From Synechococcus sp. CS-1330 (GTDB lineage Bacteria > Cyanobacteriota > Cyanobacteriia > PCC-6307 > Cyanobiaceae), in assembly GCA_025128025.1 (NCBI GenBank), contig JAHLYR010000065.1, positions 95,608 through 159,607 on the forward strand: 64,000 nucleotides of DNA, in the 5' to 3' direction. The translations under genes and the position numbers were made by a program. The notes below the pieces were generated by a model that had not been told where the DNA came from, did not search any database, and worked only from the letters and a program-made list of their open reading frames with translations. This document shows, in pieces, positions 34,101 to 43,253 of this stretch. Numbering within the stretch: the first letter of the stretch is position 1; each line of letters begins with the position of its first letter.

Positions 34101-34739
34101 ATGACCCTGCCTGCAGCCGTGACCCTGCTCACCCTGGCCATGCTGATCGCCGGCTACCTGCTCGGCTCAATCCCCAGCGGTTACCTGGCGGGGCGCTGGC
34201 TGGCTGGCCTCGACATCCGCCACGAGGGTTCCGGCTCCACCGGTGCCACCAACGTGCTGCGGGTGGTCGGCAAGGGGCCAGCCCTAGCGGTGTTCTTGGT
34301 GGATGTGCTCAAAGGAGCTGCCGCCGTGCTGCTGGCCAAGACCCTGCTCGACCCCTTTGGCGTTGGCGTAGTGCTGGCTGGCCTGGCGGCGCTGGCTGGC
34401 CACATTTGGCCGGTGTGGCTGGGTTGGAAGGGTGGCAAGGCGGTGGCCACCGGCCTGGGCATGTTGCTGGGGCTCACCTGGCCGGTGGGGCTGGCCTGCT
34501 TCGGCATCTTCTTGGCCGTGCTCAGCCTCAGCCGCATCGTGTCCCTATCCAGCGTCGTGGCGGCGCTGGCCCTGCCGCTGCTGATGCTGGGTTGGTTTGC
34601 TGACCAGGGGCTGGGGCTGCGCTGGCCATACCTGGGCCTGGCCCTGCTCACCACCGTGCTGGTGCTGTGGCGCCACCGCAGCAACATCAAACGGCTGCTA
34701 GCCGGCACCGAACCCCGCCTGGGGGCCCCCAAGGACTAA
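34101..34739 (+). CDS. plsY: Acyl-phosphate:glycerol-3-phosphate acyltransferase PlsY
   Basis: PlsY makes lysophosphatidic acid, the first step of membrane lipid synthesis. The 212-residue integral membrane protein has the catalytic motif 1 GSGSTGATNVLR, motif 2 GHIWPVWLGWKGGKAVATGLG and about five to six membrane spans. It starts 11 bp after DUF3086. Grouping with mlaE supports a lipid theme for this run. Confidence 0.97.
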   Translation: MTLPAAVTLLTLAMLIAGYLLGSIPSGYLAGRWLAGLDIRHEGSGSTGATNVLRVVGKGPALAVFLVDVLKGAAAVLLAKTLLDPFGVGVVLAGLAALAGHIWPVWLGWKGGKAVATGLGMLLGLTWPVGLACFGIFLAVLSLSRIVSLSSVVAALALPLLMLGWFADQGLGLRWPYLGLALLTTVLVLWRHRSNIKRLLAGTEPRLGAPKD

Positions 34740-34758
34740 TCGAAACCCAAACGCTCAT

Positions 34759-35550
34759 TCAGGCCAGCTCGCGGCTGCGCTGGGCAGCAGCCAGCACGGC
34801 CTCGATCAAGGCCGAGCGCAGGCCAGCTTTTTCCAGCTGACGCAGCCCGGCGATGGTGGTACCAGCCGGGGAGCTCACCATGTCCTTGAGCTGGCCGGGA
34901 TGGAGATCGCGCTCCTCCAGCAGGGCGGCGCTGCCAGCCAGGGTGCGATGAGCCAGCCGCTGGGCCAGGAGCCGCGGCAAACCGGCAGCCACAGCGCCAT
35001 CGGCCAAGGCTTCGGCTACCACCGCCACAAAGGCGGGCCCAGATGAAGTGAGGGCCAGAAAGGCATCGAGCTGGACTTCAGGCAGCTCGTGCACCTCGCC
35101 CACCTGGGCGAAGAGCTGCTGCACCCAGCGGCGCTGGTCTGAGAGCACGTCGGCGCCAAAGGCCAGGCCCGTGAGCCCCGCCCGTACCAGGGCCGGGGTA
35201 TTCGGCACAGCGCGCACGCACTGCCAGCCAGGAAACAAACGCTGCAGCCGCGACAGGGTGACACCGGCAAGCACGGAGATCAGCAGCCCGCCAGAACCAC
35301 CAGACGCCGCCGGTGCCACGGCCTCGAGCTGCTGGGGCTTAACCGCCAGCAACACCACCGGCGCAGACCAGGCCGCAGCTGCATCGGTAGCCACAGCCAG
35401 ACCGTGGGTTTTGGCCAGGCAGGCGGCCGATGCTTGGCTGGCAACAACGGCCCGCACCCCCTCGCGCTGCACGAGGCCTGCTTCCAGCAGGGGAAACAGC
35501 AAAGCCTGGGCCATATGGCCCAGGCCCACTACGCCGAAGGTAGGCGTCAC
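34759..35550 (-). CDS. proC: Pyrroline-5-carboxylate reductase
   Basis: ProC catalyses the last step of proline synthesis with NAD(P)H. The 263-residue protein starts with the Rossmann motif FGVVGLGHMAQALLFPLL and ends with the dimerisation domain block SSPAGTTIAGLRQLEKAGLRSALIEA (shown in part, about residues 225-250). It is the last gene of the conserved pipX-pipY-sepF-proC run, 7 bp after sepF. Confidence 0.95.
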   Translation of the reverse strand: MTPTFGVVGLGHMAQALLFPLLEAGLVQREGVRAVVASQASAACLAKTHGLAVATDAAAAWSAPVVLLAVKPQQLEAVAPAASGGSGGLLISVLAGVTLSRLQRLFPGWQCVRAVPNTPALVRAGLTGLAFGADVLSDQRRWVQQLFAQVGEVHELPEVQLDAFLALTSSGPAFVAVVAEALADGAVAAGLPRLLAQRLAHRTLAGSAALLEERDLHPGQLKDMVSSPAGTTIAGLRQLEKAGLRSALIEAVLAAAQRSRELA

Positions 35551-35557
35551 AGCCGGC

Positions 35558-36109
35558 CTAAATGGCGGAGTCCTGGCGGCCCCAGGCCGGGCTGGGGGCA
35601 GCCTCCTGCTGGGGCTCGCTGATCTCCCGGCTCACGATCGTGGGCGAAGAAGCCTCATCGCCAGCAGCGGTGGTAACCGTTACGCAGCTAGGCGCAAACA
35701 GAAAAATACTTTCACCTACCCGCTCCTGGTGGCCGTCGATAGCGAAGGTGCCGCCTGCGACAAAATCCACGGCGCGCTGGGCCTGATCCGGCTCCATCAT
35801 CGTGAGGTTGAGGATCACGGTCTTGCGCTCGCGCAGGGCCTGAATGGCGCGGGGCATTTCATCGAAGCTGCGCGGCTCCATCAGGGTCACCTCAGCAACG
35901 GCCGTGGATAGACCGGGCATGCCGATCACGTTGGTGCCGGCAAAAGGATCGTCAGCGCCGAAATCGGAGCTCAGGGCTAGGGCGCTAGAGCGACTGGTGT
36001 AACTCGGCTCAGGCTGCGCGCCGCCGTCGTAATCGAGCTCATCGTCGTAGTCGCCATCGAGATAGTCGTCTCCTGAGACAACGGCACGCAGGCGGGAAAA
36101 CAACGACAC
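35558..36109 (-). CDS. sepF: Cell division protein SepF (Cdv2)
   Basis: SepF anchors and organises FtsZ at the division site in cyanobacteria. The 183-residue protein has an N-terminal amphipathic helix ([11 protein letters not shown]), an acidic linker rich in Asp/Tyr, and the conserved C-terminal SepF domain ([53 protein letters not shown]). It sits between pipY and proC, its usual place. The upstream gap 36110-36202 could contain a separate promoter. Confidence 0.95.
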   Translation of the reverse strand: MSLFSRLRAVVSGDDYLDGDYDDELDYDGGAQPEPSYTSRSSALALSSDFGADDPFAGTNVIGMPGLSTAVAEVTLMEPRSFDEMPRAIQALRERKTVILNLTMMEPDQAQRAVDFVAGGTFAIDGHQERVGESIFLFAPSCVTVTTAAGDEASSPTIVSREISEPQQEAAPSPAWGRQDSAI

Positions 36110-36202
36110 GAACTGAACCTCACGGGATGCTTGCCATATGAATAGCGTCCCACACCAATCGCGGCAAGGCTTTCAAGCGGAGATTGGCACCTTGTGGGGA
36201 AA

Positions 36203-36865
36203 TTATTGAATTTGGCGCGGCCCAAAAAGGCCGCTACCAATGCGCACCCAGGTGCTGCCGGCCGCAGCCGCCTCGGGCCAGTCGCCACTCATGCCCATCG
36301 AGCGCTCCGGCAGGCCCAGCTGCGTCGCCAGGGCGTCGCACTCGCCAAACAGGGCCCGGCGCTCGGCCTCGCCCAGACCCAGGGGGGCCAGGGTCATCAA
36401 GCCCAAGGGCTGCAGGGGGGCTAAGCCAGCCAGCTCGGGCCAGTGCTGGCAGAGCTCAGCGGGCTCAAAGCCGGTCTTGGCAGGATCGGGGCGAAATTTC
36501 ACTTGAAAAAACACCGCCGGCTGGCGCTGCTCCTCGGCGGCGATGCGGGCCAGGCGCCTAGCCAGCTCAAGGCTGTCGAGGGAGTGGATGGTGCCGAAGT
36601 GGCGCACCACACCCCGGGCCTTATTGGCCTGCAGCCGGCCGATGAAATGCCAGTCGAGGGGCGCCAGATCGGCCAGCTCGGCCTGCTTGAGCACCGCCTC
36701 CTGCAGGCGACTTTCACCAAAGCTGCGCTGGCCTGCGGCCACCGCTTCGCGGATCCGATCAGCGGGCTGACCCTTGCTCACCGCCAGCAGGCGGCAGCCT
36801 GGCGGCAGCTCGGCCTGGAGGGCGGCCAGTCGCCCGGCCAAGGATTCAGATGAAGGTCTGGTCAA
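36203..36865 (-). CDS. pipY: PLP-homeostasis protein PipY (YggS family)
   Basis: This is a 220-residue PLP-binding TIM-barrel protein (COG0325). The PLP lysine lies in RLLAVSKGQPADRI; FGESRLQEA, LDWHFIGRLQANK and MGMSGDWPEA are the other family blocks. No ATG suits the domain start. TTG 36865 overlaps the end of pipX by 20 nt, the coupled arrangement known for pipX-pipY. The frame remains open to 36946 inside pipX, which I consider non-coding for this protein. Confidence 0.93.
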   Translation of the reverse strand: MTRPSSESLAGRLAALQAELPPGCRLLAVSKGQPADRIREAVAAGQRSFGESRLQEAVLKQAELADLAPLDWHFIGRLQANKARGVVRHFGTIHSLDSLELARRLARIAAEEQRQPAVFFQVKFRPDPAKTGFEPAELCQHWPELAGLAPLQPLGLMTLAPLGLGEAERRALFGECDALATQLGLPERSMGMSGDWPEAAAAGSTWVRIGSGLFGPRQIQ

Positions 36866-37142
36866 ACAACTGACGCCAATGGGCGTGGGCCTCGGGACCA
36901 TCGCGGCGGGAGCGCACCAGATTTTGCTCTGCAAAGTGACGAGCATCCATCAGCGGCACCACCTCAAAGGTGGCGCCACGGGGCTGCAGGGTGACAACGA
37001 AAAAAATGCGCTGGGCGTAGAGGGTGGCGAACAGATCCCGGCCTTCGGACACCGCCGCCACCCGATAGAGCATCCCGAAGGTGGGATGGTTTAGGTAGCG
37101 CTCCTGACTCACAAATGCGCTGCTCGTCAAGGCGCTGCTCAC
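36846..37142 (-). CDS. pipX: PII-interacting protein PipX
   Basis: PipX swaps between PII and the NtcA activator according to 2-oxoglutarate, linking nitrogen status to transcription. The 98-residue protein has the Tudor-like core beginning YLNHPTFGMLYRV, then FATLYAQRIFFVV and the C-terminal helices (ENLVR-type region FAEQNLVRSRRDG). It starts at GTG 37142, about nine residues longer than the common form. It overlaps pipY by 20 nt and follows ecfT by 21 bp. Confidence 0.95.
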   Translation of the reverse strand: MSSALTSSAFVSQERYLNHPTFGMLYRVAAVSEGRDLFATLYAQRIFFVVTLQPRGATFEVVPLMDARHFAEQNLVRSRRDGPEAHAHWRQLFDQTFI

Positions 37143-37163
37143 CGATGCGGTCGAACTTGGCCA

Positions 37164-38096
37164 TTAAAGGTCACCGACTTTCCAACGCAGCAGGAGCATC
37201 AGCATCAGCAATCCCGCCGCCGTGGCGTTGAGCAGGCCCAGTCCCCGCCCCGCAACTGCTGGTCGCAGCAGCTGGTCGGGCGGCAGCCAGACCCCGCCGC
37301 GGGCCAGCAGCGCCTCAGCTCCCTGCTCGGCGCGCAGCAACACATTGGCCAGCAGCCGCTCGCCCAGGGCCAGCACCAAAGCCAAGCCCCCCTTCCAGCC
37401 CAGCCGCTTGAAATTCACCGCCCGGGTTGCAATAGATCGCAACAGGTTTTGCAGCTCCTCCTGCACCAGGGGCAGGAAGCGCAGGGAAAGCAGCAGGGTG
37501 AAGCCAAGCCGCTCCACCGGCAGGCCCAGCCGGGCCAGGGGCGCCAGCAGCCAGCTGATCGCCCACACCAACTGTTCGGGGGAGGTGCTTAGCAGCAGCA
37601 GGTTGGCGCTGTGCACCAGGGTGAATAGCAGCGTGGCGCCGTTGAGCCCCAGCTCAGCTGAACGGCGGGTCACCACTAGGGGGCCAGCGCGCAGCAGCAC
37701 CCAGGGGGTGCCTGAGCGCTCTGGCGGCGGGCTGCCAGGGGGGCCGGGCTGGAGCCGCAACTCCGCCGGCGGGCGCTGCAGGGCTGCGGGTGCCGCCGTG
37801 CCCGCCGGCAGCAGGGCCGCTAGGGCACCCACCAATAGGGCCAGGGCCAGTAGCAGCGGCACGCTGCGGCGCCATAGCCGCCAGCTGAGCCCGCTAGCGG
37901 CGGTGATCAGCAGCAACAAGCCCACCAGGCTGAGACGCCAGAGCGGTCCTGCCAGGATCGGGGTTACTAGAAAAATCAGACTCCAGGCCAGCTTCAGGCG
38001 CGGATCAAGGCGGCGCAACCAGCTGCCACCCGTGGCCGCCTCCGCCGGATCCGGGGCGGCAAATTGGCCGATGGGGATCTGGCGTAAAAAATCCAC
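37164..38096 (-). CDS. EcfT/CbiQ-family transporter membrane protein
   Basis: The 310-residue protein has about six membrane helices and the EcfT Ala-Arg-Gly motifs near ARAVNFKRLGW and AEALLARGGVW. RLDPRLKLAWSLIFLV is the usual N-terminal family phrase. It is the shared membrane subunit of energy-coupling-factor importers for vitamins or metals; no S-component or ATPase is encoded nearby. It lies between der and pipX, an arrangement I recall as common in cyanobacteria. Confidence 0.88.
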   Translation of the reverse strand: MDFLRQIPIGQFAAPDPAEAATGGSWLRRLDPRLKLAWSLIFLVTPILAGPLWRLSLVGLLLLITAASGLSWRLWRRSVPLLLALALLVGALAALLPAGTAAPAALQRPPAELRLQPGPPGSPPPERSGTPWVLLRAGPLVVTRRSAELGLNGATLLFTLVHSANLLLLSTSPEQLVWAISWLLAPLARLGLPVERLGFTLLLSLRFLPLVQEELQNLLRSIATRAVNFKRLGWKGGLALVLALGERLLANVLLRAEQGAEALLARGGVWLPPDQLLRPAVAGRGLGLLNATAAGLLMLMLLLRWKVGDL

Positions 38097-38109
38097 CTAA
38101 GCGCAGGCC

Positions 38110-39474
38110 CTAGCGCCCACGAGTCTGGCTGCGGGCCAGCTCCTTCTCAGCATCGCGCTGCTGCTTGCCCCGCCAGAAAAGCTTGATCGGCGTGCCTTCA
38201 AAGCCCAGGCCCTCGCGGATCTGACGCTCCACATAGCGGCGATAGGTTTCACCGAAAAGCCTCGGCTCATTGACAAACAACGTGAAGCTGGGGGGCCGCA
38301 CCGCCACCTGGGTGCCGTAGTAGAGGCGGCCCTGGCGGCCACCGCGGCTGGTGGGCGGCGTACGCCAGCTGAGCGCTTCGGTGAGCACCTCGTTCACCAC
38401 CGAAGTGGTGACGCGGCGGCGGTGCTGCTCCACCGCCAGCAGGGCTAAGGGGAAGATCGCCTGCACCCGCTGGCCGCTGAGGGCCGAGGTGAATAGCATC
38501 GGCGCCCAATCGAGGAAATAGAGCTTGGCGCGGAGCTCCTTCTCCATCGCCGGCATGGTGTGGCTGTCTTTTTCAATGGCATCCCATTTATTCACCACCA
38601 CCACGCAGGCGCGGCCGTCCTCTTCGATGCGGCCAGCCAGGCGCTGGTCTTGCTCGGTGACGCCATCGAGGGCGTCAATCACCAGCACGCACACATCGGA
38701 GCGCTCGATCGCCTTGAAGCTGCGGCTGATGCCGAAGTATTCGGGGCCGTAGCTCACCGAACGGCGGCGGCGGATGCCGGCCGTATCGAGCAGCTTCCAG
38801 GTTTTGCCCTCCCGCTCGATCGTGGTGTCAATCGTGTCGCGGGTGGTGCCCCGAATCGGGCTGACGATCGCCCGGTTTTCACCGCACACCGCATTGAGCA
38901 GGCTTGATTTACCCACGTTGGGCCGGCCGATGATCGCCAGCTGAATCGGCTCTTCGCCCTCGTCTTCTTCGGTGGGGGGCAGGTAACTCACCACCTTGTC
39001 GAGCAGGTCGCCGGTGCCGGCACCGTGAATCGCCGAAATCGGGAAGGGCTCGCCCAGGCCCAGGCCCCAAAACTCGGCCGCCATGGCCAGGCCCGCATCG
39101 GGCGACTCGCACTTATTCACCGCGAGCATGGTGGGAACCCCCTGGCCCCGCAGCCACTCGGCAATCGACTGGTCGGCGGCGGTGCAACCCTGCTGACCAT
39201 CAACAACAACCAGGGCCACGGCCGCCTCGGCCAGGGCCAGGTTTGCCTGCTCGCGAATCTCCGGCAGAAACTCGCTGTCGTCGTCAAACACCAGACCGCC
39301 GGTGTCTACTACCCGGAAGGTGCGATCAGCCCAGTAACCCTCTTGATAGGTGCGATCCCGCGTCACGCCGGGCGTGTCGTGCACGATCGCTTCGCGGCTG
39401 CGGCAGAGCCGGTTCACCAGGGTGGATTTGCCCACGTTGGGGCGACCAATAATGGCAACGACCGGTAAGGCCAA
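38110..39474 (-). CDS. der: Ribosome-associated GTPase Der (EngA)
   Basis: Der has two GTPase domains and assists 50S assembly. The 454-residue protein shows both P-loops ([14 protein letters not shown] at about residue 10 and [14 protein letters not shown] at about 180), the DTGGL and DTAGIRRR G3 motifs, NKCES/NKWDA G4 motifs and the C-terminal KH-like domain ([14 protein letters not shown]). The first codon is TTG at 39474, in agreement with the family N-terminus [15 protein letters not shown]. Confidence 0.97.
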   Translation of the reverse strand: MALPVVAIIGRPNVGKSTLVNRLCRSREAIVHDTPGVTRDRTYQEGYWADRTFRVVDTGGLVFDDDSEFLPEIREQANLALAEAAVALVVVDGQQGCTAADQSIAEWLRGQGVPTMLAVNKCESPDAGLAMAAEFWGLGLGEPFPISAIHGAGTGDLLDKVVSYLPPTEEDEGEEPIQLAIIGRPNVGKSSLLNAVCGENRAIVSPIRGTTRDTIDTTIEREGKTWKLLDTAGIRRRRSVSYGPEYFGISRSFKAIERSDVCVLVIDALDGVTEQDQRLAGRIEEDGRACVVVVNKWDAIEKDSHTMPAMEKELRAKLYFLDWAPMLFTSALSGQRVQAIFPLALLAVEQHRRRVTTSVVNEVLTEALSWRTPPTSRGGRQGRLYYGTQVAVRPPSFTLFVNEPRLFGETYRRYVERQIREGLGFEGTPIKLFWRGKQQRDAEKELARSQTRGR

Positions 39475-39556
39475 GGGAGGTATTCCTACGTCTGTCCTGT
39501 ATTGACCCTAACGTCCGCCCCGGCTTGACCCAAAAGAGAGACCCAAACCCAAGCTT

Positions 39557-40036
39557 TTAGCTGATGGGCAGGTCGCCCGGATGGCCCAGCACCGGATCAG
39601 CAGGCGCTGCCAGCAGCTGGGGCAGGGGCCCGCTCTGCGGCAACGGTTCGCCCCGCTCGGCCAGGAGGGCCAGCAACCAGTTCACGGCGGTGGCGCGGCG
39701 GGTGCGGCGCGGGTAGAGCTCGCCGATCGTGTAGCCCGCAAAACCCAGCTGCTCCTTCAGTAATTGCTTGTGCGCCTTGGCGATCGAGCGGGTGAGGGCC
39801 ACGGCCGGGGGGCGCTCGGAGATGAACTGGGGTTCGATCGGGAACTGCTCCCGCCAGGCAGCGCCGGTAGCCGGGCCGGCGCTCCAGGTGCCGGATCCAT
39901 TCAGCTCGTATCCCAGGCGCGGCCAGATCAGCTCACACACGAAGCGATCGCTGGTGCGGTCGGCCAGCACCGCCTCCAGCAACTCTCGGCTCAAGGGGTA
40001 GGGCACGGCAGCGGGGGCGGCCTGAGCGGAAGCCAT
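39557..40036 (-). CDS. DUF1823 family protein
   Basis: The 159-residue cyanobacterial/plant family member contains the conserved blocks LLEAVLADRTSDRFVCELIW, FISERPPAVALTRSI, KQLLKEQLGFAGYTIGELYP and RRTRRATAVNWLLALL. There is no signal or membrane segment. Function unknown. It is divergent from the tRNA-dihydrouridine synthase gene with only 28 bp between start codons. Confidence 0.9.
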   Translation of the reverse strand: MASAQAAPAAVPYPLSRELLEAVLADRTSDRFVCELIWPRLGYELNGSGTWSAGPATGAAWREQFPIEPQFISERPPAVALTRSIAKAHKQLLKEQLGFAGYTIGELYPRRTRRATAVNWLLALLAERGEPLPQSGPLPQLLAAPADPVLGHPGDLPIS

Positions 40037-40064
40037 CGGCCTGAAGCATCACAATCGAATCACC

Positions 40065-41075
40065 ATGATTAACGCTTTGCCCCTGCAGCTCTCTGGCAAC
40101 GGCACTCCCCGTGCCCTGCGCTGCCGCGCGCTGCAGTCGCCCCTGGCGGGGGTGAGCGATCGCATCTTCCGGGCTTTGGTGCGGCGCTGGGCGCCCGATG
40201 CCCTCCTGTTCACCGAGATGGTGAACGCCACCAGCCTGGAGCTGGGCTTCGGGCTGCAGAAGGTGGAGGAGCTGGGCAGCGAGGCCGGCCCGATCGGTGT
40301 GCAGCTGTTTGATTACCGGCCCGCCGCCATGGCCGAGGCGGCCAAGCGTGCCGAGGCCGCCGGCGCCTTTCTGATCGACATCAATATGGGCTGCCCGGTG
40401 AAGAAGATCGCTAAGAAAGGCGGCGGTAGCGGCCTGATCCGCGATCCCGAGCTGGCGGCCCGCCTAGTGGCAAGCGTGGCCGCGGCCGTAGCTCTCCCGG
40501 TGACGGTGAAAACGCGGCTGGGCTGGTGCGATGGCAGCGATGCGGTGAGCTGGTGCCAGCGGCTCGAAAATGCCGGCGCCCAGCTGCTCACCCTGCACGG
40601 CCGCAGCCGAGAACAGGGCTTCAAGGGTCAGGCCGACTGGGCCGCGATCGCTGCGGTCAAGGCGGCGCTGACGATCCCGGTGATCGCCAATGGTGATGTC
40701 AATAGTCCGGCCGCTGCCAGGCGCTGCCTGGCCCAGACGGGCGCCGATGGGGTGATGGTGGGCCGGGGCAGCATGGGCTCCCCCTGGCTAGTGGGCCAGA
40801 TCGATGCGGAGCTCAGCGGCCGGCCGATCCCAGCTACCCCCGGCGCCCTCGAGCGCCTCGCCCTGGCGGCGGAGCAGCTGCAGGCCCTGGTGGCGGCCAA
40901 GGGCGACCACGGCCTGCTGATCGCCCGCAAGCACATGGGCTGGACCTGCCAGGGCTTCGCCGGCGCCCCCCAACTGCGCCATGCGCTGATGCGGGCGCCC
41001 ACCGCCGGCGCAGCCCTGGAGCTGCTGCTGCGAGCGGAGGCGGCTGTTCAGGGCAGCACCTCTGGCCAGCTCTGA
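40065..41075 (+). CDS. dus: tRNA-dihydrouridine synthase
   Basis: This FMN enzyme reduces uridines of the tRNA D-loop. The 336-residue TIM-barrel protein shows APLAGVSD-like LQSPLAGVSDRIFRALV, DINMGCPVKKIAKKGGGSGL with the catalytic Cys, TVKTRLGW and LLTLHGRSREQGFKGQADW, and GADGVMVGRGSMGSPW. Which Dus subclass it is cannot be decided here, though the motifs are DusB-like. Its 3' end overlaps cobI (opposite strand) by 28 nt. Confidence 0.93.
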   Translation: MINALPLQLSGNGTPRALRCRALQSPLAGVSDRIFRALVRRWAPDALLFTEMVNATSLELGFGLQKVEELGSEAGPIGVQLFDYRPAAMAEAAKRAEAAGAFLIDINMGCPVKKIAKKGGGSGLIRDPELAARLVASVAAAVALPVTVKTRLGWCDGSDAVSWCQRLENAGAQLLTLHGRSREQGFKGQADWAAIAAVKAALTIPVIANGDVNSPAAARRCLAQTGADGVMVGRGSMGSPWLVGQIDAELSGRPIPATPGALERLALAAEQLQALVAAKGDHGLLIARKHMGWTCQGFAGAPQLRHALMRAPTAGAALELLLRAEAAVQGSTSGQL

Positions 41076-41791
41076 CGAATAAGCAACAGCGAAAAGTAAG
41101 GCTGTTCATCGGCGGGCACCTCGGTCGCCGGCGCCAGTAGCTGGTCGGGCCAGCCCACCCGCTGGGCAAACAGGGCCCCTGCCAACAGGTTGCGCTGCGC
41201 CAGCAGGGGCCGCACCCAGGCCCAGCGGTGGCCGAGCTTGAGCAGGGCCAGCACCGTGGCCGATGCCGCCGCCTCAGCCAGCAGCACCTCGAGCTGGGCG
41301 GGATCGTCGGGAGTGGGGCGAATCAGCAGGGCGTCCTGCTGCAGGGCGAGCGGCCAGGGCAACCCCTGGGAGGAGGCAGCGGCGGCGGCCGCGGCCACCG
41401 CCGTGATGCCGGGAATCACCGCCACCGGACAGCTGGGATGGCGCTCCGCCAGGGCCAACAGGGCGTAGGAGGCGCTGGCATAGAGGGAGGCGTCCCCCTC
41501 GCACAGCAACACCACTGCCTGGCCAGCAGCCACTTCTGCGGCCAGGGCAGCGGCTGCGGCATGCCAGGCCTGGCGGCGCGGCTCCGCCTCGCTCACCATC
41601 GGAAACAGCAGCGGTAGGCGCCGTTGCTCGGGGCCCATCCAGGGGGCAGCGATCTGGGCCGCCATTCCCTCCGCCTCGAGCCGGGCCACCGGGTAGGCGA
41701 CCACCGCCGCGGCCCCAATTGCCCGCACCGCCGCCACGGTGAGCAGCTGCGGATCACCGGGGCCAACCCCTACCAGGGTGAGGCCTGCCAC
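41048..41791 (-). CDS. cobI: Precorrin-2 C20-methyltransferase
   Basis: The enzyme methylates C20 of (cobalt-)precorrin-2 in cobalamin synthesis. The 247-residue SAM-dependent tetrapyrrole methylase begins LTLVGVGPGDPQLLTVAAVRA, contains VVLLCEGDASLYASASYAL and VAVIPGITAVAAAAA, and ends with the family C-terminal strand PYFSLLLIRQ. No cobalamin riboswitch is visible upstream. It is convergent with dus, overlapping by 28 nt. Confidence 0.93.
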   Translation of the reverse strand: MAGLTLVGVGPGDPQLLTVAAVRAIGAAAVVAYPVARLEAEGMAAQIAAPWMGPEQRRLPLLFPMVSEAEPRRQAWHAAAAALAAEVAAGQAVVLLCEGDASLYASASYALLALAERHPSCPVAVIPGITAVAAAAAAASSQGLPWPLALQQDALLIRPTPDDPAQLEVLLAEAAASATVLALLKLGHRWAWVRPLLAQRNLLAGALFAQRVGWPDQLLAPATEVPADEQPYFSLLLIRQSWPEVLP

Positions 41792-41954
41792 CGGTGTGGC
41801 ACCGTCGGTCGTCAGATTCGAATCCTCCTAGGAATCCTTTTTTCTAGACTGGCGTCAAACCAGCCAACCTTGTGAGCCGCGACGGCCAAGCGATCCAGAC
41901 AAGTTGCGCCATGACGAGCTCTCCTCCAGGCTGCTTCGCAGCTGAGCGCCACGA

Positions 41955-43253
41955 ATGAGCAAGCTGCGGGTGGGCGTGGCCGGTCCCATGTCAACTGCAG
42001 TGCCAATGGCAGTTGCAGTGGCAGCCAGCCTCTCGCTGGTGGCCTGCGGTGGCGGCGAGCAGGCCTCCGATGATTTTGCTGGCGACGTGAAGGTGGGCAT
42101 CCTTCACTCCCGCTCCGGCACCATGGCTATCTCCGAAAACACGGTAGCCGAAGCCGAACTGCTAGCCATCGATGAGATCAACGCCAAAGGTGGCGTGAAA
42201 ATCGATGGCAAGAAGCTGAGGATCGTTGCCATTGAGGAAGACGGAGCTTCCGATTGGCCCACCTTCGCCGAGAAGGCCACCAAGCTGATCGATCAGGATC
42301 ATGTGGCGGTGGTGTTCGGCGGTTGGACCTCCGCCAGCCGCAAGGCGATGCTGCCTATTTTCGAGGCCAAAGACCACTTTCTTTTCTACCCGATTCAGTA
42401 CGAGGGGCAGGAGTGTTCCAAAAACATCTTCTACAGCGGCGCTGCTCCCAATCAACAAGCTGAGCCTGCCGTCGACTGGCTACTCAAGAACAAGGGCAAG
42501 GACTTCTTCCTAGTGGGCTCTGATTATGTGTATCCGCGCACCGCAAATACGATCGTGAAGGCACAGCTCAGGGTGTCTGGCGGCAGGGTCGCGGGGGAGG
42601 ACTACGTGCCCCTGGGTAACACCGAGGTGGCTCCGATCATCGCCAAGATCAAGCAAGCTCTACCCAAGGGGGGAGTGATCGTCAACACCCTCAACGGCGA
42701 CAGTAATGTGGCCTTCTTCAAGCAGATGAAGGAGGCTGGAATCACGCCAGGCAACGGTTACTGGATCATGAGCTTCTCAATCGCCGAAGAGGAAATCGCC
42801 GCGATTGGCCCTAAATATCTCGAGGGCACCTATGCCGCCTGGAACTACTTCCAAACCCTTAGCACCACAGCCTCCAAAGAGTTCACCAGAAACTTCAAAG
42901 CCAAATACGGAGAAAATCGGGTCACAAATGACCCTGCAGAAGCTGCATACACGATGGTGTACCTATGGGCGGCGGCCGCCGAAAAGGCAAACAGCATCAA
43001 CGACAACAAGGTGCGCGAGACCCTTATCGGCATGAGCTTCGATGCACCTGAAGGCAAGGTGACCGTGCAGCCCAATCACCACCTCGAAAAGCTTGTGCTG
43101 ATCGGCGAGATACAGAAAGACGGTATGTTCAAAATCCTCAAGAACAAGGGCTTCGTGAAGCCCTTGGCATGGAACCAATTCGTGCCCGAAACCAAGGGCT
43201 ACACGTGTGACTGGACCCAGAAACGTCGCGATGCAGGCAAGTTCAAAATATGA
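41955..43253 (+). CDS. urtA: Urea-type ABC transporter substrate-binding lipoprotein UrtA
   Basis: UrtA binds urea or short amides for a high-affinity importer. The 432-residue protein has a lipoprotein signal (LSLVACGGG lipobox, Cys at about residue 32) and UrtA blocks VKVGILHSRSGTMAISE, AVVFGGWTSASRKAMLPIFE, LFYPIQYEGQECSKNIFYSG and FLVGSDYVYPRTAN. No urtB, urtC, urtD or urtE follows; the next gene is convergent. The 163-bp upstream gap has a 5-bp GCTGC/GCAGC hairpin near the start codon but no clear NtcA site (GTA-N8-TAC). Whether it feeds a distant permease or has become a sensor subunit is open. Confidence 0.92.
   Translation: MSKLRVGVAGPMSTAVPMAVAVAASLSLVACGGGEQASDDFAGDVKVGILHSRSGTMAISENTVAEAELLAIDEINAKGGVKIDGKKLRIVAIEEDGASDWPTFAEKATKLIDQDHVAVVFGGWTSASRKAMLPIFEAKDHFLFYPIQYEGQECSKNIFYSGAAPNQQAEPAVDWLLKNKGKDFFLVGSDYVYPRTANTIVKAQLRVSGGRVAGEDYVPLGNTEVAPIIAKIKQALPKGGVIVNTLNGDSNVAFFKQMKEAGITPGNGYWIMSFSIAEEEIAAIGPKYLEGTYAAWNYFQTLSTTASKEFTRNFKAKYGENRVTNDPAEAAYTMVYLWAAAAEKANSINDNKVRETLIGMSFDAPEGKVTVQPNHHLEKLVLIGEIQKDGMFKILKNKGFVKPLAWNQFVPETKGYTCDWTQKRRDAGKFKI

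Noticed and set aside
41810..41850. tRNA-like GATTCGAATCCTCC segment upstream of urtA
   Set aside because: The loop resembles a T-arm but the flanking bases do not pair, and no acceptor or anticodon stems are found.
41792..41954. Cobalamin riboswitch upstream of cobI
   Set aside because: No B12 box (GCCACTG-type core) and the leader is too short for the aptamer.
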